NCBI GenBank assembly: GCA_965283955.1
Contig: CBDIQW010000001.1
Location: 3,844,001-3,908,000, forward strand
DNA: 64,000 nt
Direction of reading: 5' to 3'
Source: Emticicia sp965283955
Lineage (GTDB): Bacteria > Bacteroidota > Bacteroidia > Cytophagales > Spirosomataceae
Shown: piece by piece, positions 58,201 through 64,000 of the stretch
Layout of the letters: each line of letters starts with the position of its first letter
How positions within the stretch are numbered: the first letter of the stretch is position 1
Made by a program: the position numbers and the translations under genes
Notes under the pieces: generated by a model
Database searches by the model: none
What the model was told of the DNA's origin: nothing
The model's input: only the letters and a program-made list of their open reading frames with translations

Positions 58201-59296
58201 CAATGCTGATTTTTGATGAATAACCCGAAGTTGGGTTGAAATCATTGTCTTTTGTATCGTCTCCTGCATCAACTTTGCTTGAAAGTACAAATGACGTTGG
58301 TAAGGTACTGGTTATGATTCTTACAACATAGTCACCTTTTGGTAAATTATTGAATGTATAGAAACCACTCGTATTTGTAGTTGTAGTATTAATTGCTGCA
58401 CCTATCGGATTGCCTAAGGCATCTGAAGCGTATAATTCTAATTTGACATTTCCAACCCCTACTTCGCCAGAATCTTGTAAGCCGTTATTGTTGGTATCTT
58501 TCCAAACAAAGTCTCCAATTGAGCCAAGTGGGCTGTAAATACCACCATCAACCGTCAAGATGTCTTTTTTAGTAGCATCGTAAGGGTCAATTGTAATTTT
58601 ATCAGATAAACCCGTACTTGGATTAACATCACTGTCAATGGCATCATTAGTACCAATATCTTGTTTTGTAGTAAGCTGAGACCCTGAAGGAAGTGAGCTT
58701 GTAACTACTTTTACAACATAGTTTCCTGCTGATAAGCCAGTAAATAAATATTTGCCATTTGCATCAGTCGTATCTTTTTTCAACGGTGAGCCAATTGGTA
58801 GACCAATGGCATCCGAAGCATATAATTCTATGATAATACCACTTATACCTGTTTCGGTGGCATCTTGTAAGCCGTTATTGTTTGAGTCGTTCCAAACGTA
58901 ATCACCGATTGAGCCATATTTAGGCTTTAAGCCAGCATCAATATTCAGGTTATTCCGTAAAGTGTCTGATGGTAATTTTGAAGTATCAATATTAATTAAT
59001 TGTGAAAGGCCTGTTGTGCCTACATCGCTATCTTTGGTATCATCAGTACCTGAGTTTTGAGTAGTGAATGAATCAAAACTGACTGGCTTCACAAATTGAA
59101 CTCGGTAGCTGTTAGTTGTCAAGCTATCAAACAAATATTTCCCTTGGGCATCAGTAAGAGTCGAATCAAGTTTAGTACCTGAAGCACTTAACAAGTAAAC
59201 TTTGACACCAGCTACTGGTGGCTCTGCTGCAGTAGAGCCTTGTTTGCCATCATTGTTTATATCTTGCCAAACGTAGTCTCCAATGCTACCATAAGG
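55259..59296 (-). CDS. Second giant type B adhesin, middle segment (SdrD_B, DUF11 and Ig-like domains)
   Basis: The segment is open from just after the amber codon at 59299-59297; the first ATG (59194) lies within a domain. Three SdrD_B-like domains start it (GSIGDYVWQDINNDGKQG, GSIGDYVWNDSNNNGLQD, GSIGDFVWKDTNNNGLQD). Each has the Asp/Asn-rich calcium-binding-type loop and a GKYLFDSL or GFYTFNNL strand. A Cys-containing Ig-like unit follows, then two DUF11 domains (DLSLTKTTDNATPNVGDNITF, DLSLNKVVSNTTPATGDQITY), then Ig-like units. It ends at 55259 with NAIVITM and a stop, produced by the junction of the tandem duplication. The natural protein continues as NAIVIQLGN in the next segment. Confidence 0.88.
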   Translation of the reverse strand, partial: PYGSIGDYVWQDINNDGKQGSTAAEPPVAGVKVYLLSASGTKLDSTLTDAQGKYLFDSLTTNSYRVQFVKPVSFDSFTTQNSGTDDTKDSDVGTTGLSQLINIDTSKLPSDTLRNNLNIDAGLKPKYGSIGDYVWNDSNNNGLQDATETGISGIIIELYASDAIGLPIGSPLKKDTTDANGKYLFTGLSAGNYVVKVVTSSLPSGSQLTTKQDIGTNDAIDSDVNPSTGLSDKITIDPYDATKKDILTVDGGIYSPLGSIGDFVWKDTNNNGLQDSGEVGVGNVKLELYASDALGNPIGAAINTTTTNTSGFYTFNNLPKGDYVVRIITSTLPTSFVLSSKVDAGDDTKDNDFNPTSGYSSKISIDPFVSTLKDNSTIDGAIYLPVVCAELVAIAVDADICSGDTTSIRGTITGGGTVRWYLTPTGGTPLATVNSGSAFAVFPTTTTVYYAEIVNAPEGCPNTRQPVSIIVNVRPANPISVGAVEECIGKTINLNNFIINAVTTSGGSFEWHTTANPSSPLVTNPTAVGNGTYYLFEKSGVGCYSNPTLLKVTLKNCDKSIDLSLTKTTDNATPNVGDNITFTVKVINAGPDAATAVEVTDELPAGLQFVSSAFFTNNSGVLTSTIPNVAVNQTITLTYIAKVTGSAAMTNFAQITKVTEKDIDSTPNNGKTTKEDDDDKVTITPKVVELLADLSLNKVVSNTTPATGDQITYFVEVKNNGTSNATNVEVTDVVPAGLQIISATGGDVINTTGNTVVAKFNQINVGQTATFQIVAKVTATTGTIKNWAEVTKSDQKDPNSTPNNGVNKNENDDDDADITIKQPVCNPTTPLIACANPYICLGESVSIEAIGCNGTVVWSDGQTGNTIIVIPTATTTYTAQCKITDSCISPKSNPIQVVINVIAPPLLTSNSTTNVICNGGSVTLTANNCTGKILWSTGVTTPSITVSPTTTTSYTATCTKSTCISRKSNVITVTVGTPTTPPTITADNNSACTGQSVKLTANGCTGTVIWSNGLTGSSINITPTITGTYSAVCKVGECSSNASTPLTITVGGAGTTPTITASKDGVCAGENVTLTASNCTGSLTWSTGATTSAINVSPTSTTTYEATCSVNNCSGKATKIITVTPKPTAPIVTCGKERICPGESLTFVANGCEGSVTWSTGATGATMVVSPTVTTTYTAICTVNGCASVPSKDAVITVINPAPPTITASTETVCSGSSVVLTVTNCDGTVLWSTGSTAGTISATPTVATTYTVKCIVEECESSASKTINIGGGQTPTAPIISSNKTAVCGNETATITATGCTGGTITWSNGATGSSIIVSTGTYTAICKNGCGTSGNSNAIVITM
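55268..56150. repeat. 883-bp tandem duplication, copy A
   Basis: This is the partner of 54381-55263 and is in frame with the upstream (N-terminal) part of the adhesin. Deleting one copy plus the spacer joins NAIVI directly to QLGNVTPP and restores one reading frame. Confidence 0.93.
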
Positions 59297-60457
59297 CTAC
59301 ACTTCAATAATTTGAACCGCACAACAACCTTGTGCAGGACAATTAGAGATATTCGTAGTAAATGTAAATGTACCAGGGGCTTTAATAGTTAATGATGAAT
59401 CGGCATTTACGACTGCAACTGTCGAGTTTGGTGTAATTTCGGACGTGCCATTAAACCATTTAATAGTTGAACCATATTTATAGGGAGCAGGTACAGAAAC
59501 AGTATATTCCTCACCAGGATACCAGTGAAGAGGGACAGAGAAACATGCTGTGGCAATATCATCTTCATAAAGTTTTGAATTATTTGGAGAAGAGTCAGTA
59601 TCTTCTTGACCCGCTCCAACTGAAAGTACTTCGGCAGTATTAAAGAATACACCTTGTTGAGTTACTGTGGCATTGATCTCTAATTTTACAGAATCTCCGA
59701 CTGCTAATGTTGCAACATTCCATGTACCAATGCCTGTGATTGGACTATACGAGAAATTAGTTCCACCAGTGTGCGTATTCAAGACCGCACCAACAATTGG
59801 GAAATTATCTTGAACTACAATTGAACTTGCAGCCGAGGGGCCAGAGTTCTTTAACCATAGCGTGTATTTGACACTCTCGTTCAGTGACGGTAAGGATTTA
59901 TCAATCGTTTTTCTGAGCGATAAATCAATCAAGCTTTGTGCCGAAACTCCAAAAACACTAATAAGAATCAACAGAATTGTTGTTGCGAAACCCTTAAAAA
60001 ATGAATTTTTAGGATAATCATCATCTTTAATTCTTTTCGAAGAAGAGAATGAAGGTGTCCATTGTTTCAACTTAGCATCAAAATGACTACCTAAATGGTA
60101 CTCTCTGACAGTTGAATTACTGTTAAGGGAAAGCTTCTTCATGGTTAAATCTTGATTTGTTAATAAATCAGCAGGCACAGATTTGGCTTTATCTATATTT
60201 AATTGAGGAGGATAGTTATCAGTAAAGTATTCTTGCAAACTATTTTCTGCATAAAGTTTTTCATGCGGTTTTACCGAGATGATTTCTTTAGGCATAATTT
60301 GAGGTAAAAGACTATTCTTTGATTTAAAAAATAGACTAATTACATTGACAATTTTCTGCACAAGTTCTAAAATTGTATCATCTTTGTTTAATTTGTGCTG
60401 TTGTGAATACCCCTTTATTGGCATTGGGATACCCCTTTCGGTAAAATTGTATTTCAT
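59297..60457 (-). CDS. Second giant type B adhesin, N-terminal segment with long pre-signal extension
   Basis: Start at ATG 60457 (MKYNFTERGIPMPIKGY); the frame two codons further up begins with TTG. About 150 hydrophilic residues precede a hydrophobic export signal, SFFKGFATTILLILISVF then GVSAQS. A later ATG at 60142 (MKKLSLNSNSTVREYHLGS) would still leave about 45 residues before the signal. After the signal come a DUF11 domain (DLSLRKTIDKSLPSLNESVKYT) and an Ig-like unit ending CPAQGCCAVQIIEV. An in-frame TAG at 59299-59297 stops it, but PYGSIGDYVWQD, the start of an SdrD_B domain, follows in the same frame. With the TAG read as a sense codon and the duplication collapsed, 49251-60457 is exactly 3,440 codons. 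Confidence 0.82.
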   Translation of the reverse strand: MKYNFTERGIPMPIKGYSQQHKLNKDDTILELVQKIVNVISLFFKSKNSLLPQIMPKEIISVKPHEKLYAENSLQEYFTDNYPPQLNIDKAKSVPADLLTNQDLTMKKLSLNSNSTVREYHLGSHFDAKLKQWTPSFSSSKRIKDDDYPKNSFFKGFATTILLILISVFGVSAQSLIDLSLRKTIDKSLPSLNESVKYTLWLKNSGPSAASSIVVQDNFPIVGAVLNTHTGGTNFSYSPITGIGTWNVATLAVGDSVKLEINATVTQQGVFFNTAEVLSVGAGQEDTDSSPNNSKLYEDDIATACFSVPLHWYPGEEYTVSVPAPYKYGSTIKWFNGTSEITPNSTVAVVNADSSLTIKAPGTFTFTTNISNCPAQGCCAVQIIEV

Positions 60458-60463
60458 TTGCAA

Positions 60464-60832
60464 GTATTTTAATAATTCTCTTCATGTATTTATTGCACTT
60501 ATTTGATAGATACTGGCCTTAAAACATGATATATTGATACATTATGGTATTGTTAGAATCTGTATGTGCAGGCAAATACTATATTCAATTAGAAATAGCA
60601 TCCAAAACTGTGCCAAACCTATTACAATGACCGTTTAATAAAAAAACGGTTTAGTGACCTATGTAGTAGAAAAAAGGAAAATGTTGACTTTTGAAGAATG
60701 TTTGGCATATAATAACTAAAACTATGCCAAATTGATATATATTATAAAAAAACATCCGTCTATTAAACGGATGTTTTTTCTGAAAAAAAAATATTGAGTG
60801 ATAAACCCGCAGATAGTAAATACCTTCAGATT
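60464..60832. other. Intergenic region, 369 bp, upstream of second giant adhesin
   Basis: It holds a terminator at 60747-60779. It also holds an inverted pair TTTGGCATA (60701-60709) and TATGCCAAA (60723-60731), with a further TGCCAAA at 60611-60617. A 7-bp hairpin ACCGTTT/AAACGGT lies at 60630-60650. The TTTGGCA sites could bind a regulator of the adhesin gene. No ORF is credible. Confidence 0.5.
60747..60779 (-). terminator. Rho-independent terminator after the beta-barrel protein gene
   Basis: Arms AAAAAACATCCG (60747-60758) and CGGATGTTTTTT (60768-60779) enclose a 9-base loop, 54 bases after the minus-strand stop at 60833. Seven T follow on the minus strand; it is symmetrical enough to act on both. 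Confidence 0.88.
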
Positions 60833-63169
60833 TTAGAAGTCATAACCCAGCGATAAGTATAGTTTTGGAGGATTTACCTCTTTATCTTCAAGCCCCCAAG
60901 CATAATCGGCTTTTACGAAGTAGCCCAAAATAGTAGTTCGCACACCTACTCCATAACCTACTAAAAATGGGTTTTTAAAATTAGTTACAGTAGCTCTAAA
61001 TGGGTTTTGTCCACCGCCAACTATTTCGGTATTCAAGCTATTTTGTCGGTTAAATGGCCCTTTGTTTCCGTACCAAGCTGTGCCTATATCAGTAAAGCCA
61101 ACAAATTGTAGATTACGTAAAAAATTTGAGGTTAGTGAGCCTTTTGAAAAAGATTGTGCTAAAGGTAAACGTAACTCTAAATTGGTCAGCAAGTGGCTTG
61201 TACCGAAAAGTTTTGCGAAATTGAAACCTCTTAAATTTCCTGCAAAATCATAAAATAGAATATCTCTTAAATCTCTTGGCACACCAATCGCTTGTCCATT
61301 TGTTGCTTCAATCGTGCGATTGATAGCGTTTTCAACTCCTCCTAAAATGGTTACTTTTGGAGCATTTCCAAGCGAACGACTGTAAGAAAGACGCCCAGCC
61401 AGAATAACACTACCGAATAGTTTACGATAATGACGAGCATCAATAACCATACGACTAAAGTTTTCACTACTACTCTTGAAGCTATATGAGCGGTCAAGGC
61501 GAATTTTAGCACGTGTTCCTACCAAAACTTTGCTAAATAATGGTGTAGTATTGTCATAAACTATCTCACCACGGAAACCTAAATAGATGGATTGCAGGTT
61601 TTTTCGACCTAAATCGGCAATATCAATATCTGATGTAGAGGTAATATTGGGCGATATTACTGCTTTTAAGTATTGACTAAATGGATAAGAAGCAAATGCC
61701 GAAAAACGATTGTAGTAAAGACGGCGGTCGATACTGAGGACAGTTGCTTGAGGAGTGTTGATGTTCAGTGGGCGAAACAGATAAAGGCTACGATTATCTA
61801 ATTCGTTAAGTGCAATTGAGCGTCGTTGAATATCCAAACCCCAATCAACTCTTCGGACATTATTATTATAACTTAATTGTACATCATGGTTGCGTAAAAT
61901 AGGAGTAATGAAAAGACCCAGTTTGATGCTGTGATTTTCGAGTAAATCGTTCATTACTAATGTGTTTTTCATGCCCATTCTTCTTACAGGGTCAGTCAAA
62001 AACTCTGATTTTACATCATTGGCAATCACAATATTTTCATAAGTAAGTGGGCCTTTTATTTTCAAAACTTCCTTGAATCTACCTGATTTCGGAATTGTCT
62101 TATCGGTTGTTTCTCCTTTAGCTTTGGCTGTTTCTGCTGCTAATGATTTAATGATATTTTCGGCATCAAATTCATAATTGTCAGTATCCACTTCGCCAGG
62201 TTTGAGTTCAAGTTTTTGCTTTGTTTCAGCCAATGAGCTACTGGGTTTTGTTTCGGTTGGTTTAGTTGTATTAGTATCTTGTACTTTTTCTTCACTCGTT
62301 GCATACTGATTATTCGCATAATATTCTCGCCATTCTTTGATAAATCTATTATACGAAATACCAAGCGTACTCGTAATACTTGATTCTTCGGTGCGGATGA
62401 TACGAGTCAGATTCAGAATATTGGAAATATTATCTTTTCCGTAACGAACCGCAATGTAATTCCATATTGATTGACCAATTATTTCGGCATCTTTGCCTTG
62501 TAGAGTTTCAATTTTCTTGTCTTTATTTTTCAGAATCGCCGTACGCATTCTGTCCAACATAAGTAGGTTCTCATTATCACCCGAAATATAAGCTGAAATT
62601 CCCGCCATGTACCACTCTGGTACTGTTAATAAAAGCGAACTTTGTAAGACCTCCTTTAAACTTCCGCCATAAAGCATATCATAGACAAACAGGCGAGCAA
62701 TTTGCTGTACGAGTTCTTGCTTAAACTGCTCTTCGTTACCTGTGTAAGCAATTTGTACACGAGATTTTGCCAAGTTAAGAATACTCCCATCTAAGTCAAT
62801 TGGAGCGGTTAAGCCGATATTGCTTTGCTCAAGTTCTTTTGGTGAATTATACAAAAATATCTTCATCGTTGTGAAGGGCGTATAACCCAATAATTCCGTA
62901 ATATGGTCGTATTCACCTTCGGCTATTTTGGCGGCATTTTGGGCAATTTTATCGCCACTTCGGTAATAGTTAAACTCAAAATTATTGCTCCGAATCGTAA
63001 GCCATTCAAATCTTTTATATTGAATACGGCTTTTCCCAAACTCTTCTTGGGTTGACGAAAAGTAGCTTTGTGCAGACACACGACTCATGCCTAATGCAAG
63101 CATTAAGCAAGCCACCGTGCTTATTCGACGAAGAGTAAACATATTTTCCATGCCTTTGTATATTTCCAA
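60833..63169 (-). CDS. Outer-membrane beta-barrel protein with degenerate peptidase-MA-like domain
   Basis: The protein has up to 778 residues; starts at 63169, 63151 (MENMFTL) or 63142 (MFTLRRIST) are possible, and the last two best fit the signal peptide ending SRVSAQ. Residues about 50-300 resemble the N-terminal domain of Bacteroidota proteins annotated as TolB-like or peptidase-MA-like: FEWLTIRSNNFEFNYYRSG, then QELVQQIARLFVYDML, PEWYMAGISAYISG. The zinc-peptidase HExxH is replaced by VQQIA (residues 154-158), so it should be inactive. A Pro/Thr/Lys linker (about 300-350) leads to a C-terminal half of beta strands like BamA/D15 barrels, with GLRTTILG-type turns and the terminal LYLSLGYDF. 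Likely location is the outer membrane; function is unknown. The PD40 propeller usual in relatives is not visible. Confidence 0.75.
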   Translation of the reverse strand: MEIYKGMENMFTLRRISTVACLMLALGMSRVSAQSYFSSTQEEFGKSRIQYKRFEWLTIRSNNFEFNYYRSGDKIAQNAAKIAEGEYDHITELLGYTPFTTMKIFLYNSPKELEQSNIGLTAPIDLDGSILNLAKSRVQIAYTGNEEQFKQELVQQIARLFVYDMLYGGSLKEVLQSSLLLTVPEWYMAGISAYISGDNENLLMLDRMRTAILKNKDKKIETLQGKDAEIIGQSIWNYIAVRYGKDNISNILNLTRIIRTEESSITSTLGISYNRFIKEWREYYANNQYATSEEKVQDTNTTKPTETKPSSSLAETKQKLELKPGEVDTDNYEFDAENIIKSLAAETAKAKGETTDKTIPKSGRFKEVLKIKGPLTYENIVIANDVKSEFLTDPVRRMGMKNTLVMNDLLENHSIKLGLFITPILRNHDVQLSYNNNVRRVDWGLDIQRRSIALNELDNRSLYLFRPLNINTPQATVLSIDRRLYYNRFSAFASYPFSQYLKAVISPNITSTSDIDIADLGRKNLQSIYLGFRGEIVYDNTTPLFSKVLVGTRAKIRLDRSYSFKSSSENFSRMVIDARHYRKLFGSVILAGRLSYSRSLGNAPKVTILGGVENAINRTIEATNGQAIGVPRDLRDILFYDFAGNLRGFNFAKLFGTSHLLTNLELRLPLAQSFSKGSLTSNFLRNLQFVGFTDIGTAWYGNKGPFNRQNSLNTEIVGGGQNPFRATVTNFKNPFLVGYGVGVRTTILGYFVKADYAWGLEDKEVNPPKLYLSLGYDF

Positions 63170-63292
63170 GAATACAGATTTTCAGTAGGTTAGAATTGTA
63201 ATCTGACAAATTTGGGTTTACAAAAATGTCGGATAAGCAATTTCAGGTTTTAAATTTTGTATGAATTTTAATCAAAAAACTCGCACAAAATC

Positions 63293-64000
63293 CTACAACG
63301 AATATAACGAATAAAAACGCTCAATGTTAGCTTCGGGCATTAAAACTTTATTAGTTTCTAAAAAACCGAGCATTTCTTCGACAAAATAGGGGGCAAGTGA
63401 TACGCCTTTTGTGCCGAGTCCGTTAAATATATATACGTTATTATGGAGCGGATGGTTGCCCATGAATGGGCGACGGTCTTTGGTGGTAGGTCTGATTCCT
63501 GCCTCTTGGGCTGTAATTTGGTAGGATGGAAATAGGAATTTACTAATTTTTGAGGTAATCAATTCTCGGCCACTTTTGGTGGCTTGCCAGTCGAGATTAT
63601 CCCAAATATAAGTTGAGCCGAAGCGACATTTTCCTTCGCTAAGTGGAATAATCCAAAAGCCTTGATTGATGATTTCTTTGATTTTATAGCCTTCCACATC
63701 GGCCAAAAGTGTTTCGCCTTTGGCAGGATTAAACGGAATCCAATTAAAAAGTGGGTTTTGAGTAGAATAGAACCCTTCACAAAAAATGATTCTTTTTGCT
63801 TGAAAATCTTTATAAAAAACCTTGTTTTCGGTAATGTTTAGTTCTGCAAAATCAACTTTTTCAGCCTGATAACTTTCGTCTTGTTTGAAAAAATCTCGGA
63901 AACAATCAAGCATTTTTGGCACATTTACCCAACCTGCTGATGATGTGTAAAGTCCACCCAATTCGTTGCTAACTTGCTCATAATCAGGTTGGTTTGGCTG
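63293..64000 (-). CDS. DAO-family FAD-dependent oxidoreductase, 3' part (runs off window)
   Basis: The frame is open to base 64000, so the N-terminal FAD-binding motif is outside the window; about 235 residues are visible. Recognisable parts are GGLYTSSAGWVNVPKMLDCF, ENKVFYKDFQAKRIIFCEG (end of the substrate domain), KGETLLADVEGY and FRFGSTYIWDN-like (CRFGSTYIWDN). GIRPTTKDRRPFMGNH and NGLGTKGVSLAPYFVEEML are the C-terminal FAD-contact region of the DadA/glycine-oxidase/MnmC-type family. It oxidises an amine or amino acid substrate that I cannot specify. No gene follows within 120 bp downstream, and the next minus-strand gene starts at 63169. Confidence 0.85.
   Translation of the reverse strand, partial: QPNQPDYEQVSNELGGLYTSSAGWVNVPKMLDCFRDFFKQDESYQAEKVDFAELNITENKVFYKDFQAKRIIFCEGFYSTQNPLFNWIPFNPAKGETLLADVEGYKIKEIINQGFWIIPLSEGKCRFGSTYIWDNLDWQATKSGRELITSKISKFLFPSYQITAQEAGIRPTTKDRRPFMGNHPLHNNVYIFNGLGTKGVSLAPYFVEEMLGFLETNKVLMPEANIERFYSLYSL

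Overview
The window is from a Bacteroidota genome, most likely a Cytophagales member (family-level placement is inference). The signs are SprB-type repeats, type IX secretion (T9SS) type B C-terminal domains ending in a basic residue, PorP/SprF and PorE-like proteins, a CzcA-TolC fusion, short weak Shine-Dalgarno regions and TTTG/TAnnTTTG promoters. The DNA is AT-rich and gene-dense. I saw no rRNA, tRNA, CRISPR array, insertion sequence or phage gene.

Layout. (1) 2-26927, plus strand: one giant cell-surface adhesin whose 5' end lies outside the window. It holds 68 tandem 77-residue SprB-like repeats (668-16376), then 28 tandem 73-residue Ig-like repeats (17240-23371), then Ig-like and DUF11 domains and a T9SS type B sorting domain. 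Four single-base insertions break it into five open segments; without them it would read 8,973 codons in this window alone. (2) 27091-29625: a small secreted protein with the same sorting domain, then a DUF937-OmpA-like membrane protein. (3) 29717-36697: a PLP enzyme, an AlkD-type DNA glycosylase, an L-fuconolactonase-like hydrolase, a GMC oxidoreductase, two small unknown proteins and a FucP-type fucose permease. The hydrolase and permease suggest non-phosphorylative use of L-fucose. (4) 43822-36770, minus strand: a czc-like divalent-metal efflux operon with a His/Asp-rich small exported protein, CzcA fused to a TolC/CzcC domain, a CDF exporter and a CzcB-type lipoprotein adaptor. (5) 43905-45017: a zinc-ribbon protein, a nested palindromic element and a short SSB. 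(6) 60457-45182, minus strand: a second giant type B adhesin (about 3,440 codons when repaired), then PorP/SprF and a PorE-like TPR-PD40-OmpA protein. This is the usual adhesin plus dedicated outer-membrane partner arrangement. (7) 63169-60833: an outer-membrane beta-barrel protein with a degenerate peptidase-like domain, then the 3' part of a DAO-type FAD oxidoreductase running off the window.

Data quality. Nine single-base frame errors, one in-frame amber codon and one 883-bp near-perfect tandem duplication that breaks frame are visible. In every case one small correction restores a family-typical protein, and the corrected lengths are exact multiples of three. I therefore read most of them as consensus or assembly errors and annotate the affected genes as whole, stating the break. 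The alternative, real pseudogenes or phase variation, cannot be excluded from sequence alone.
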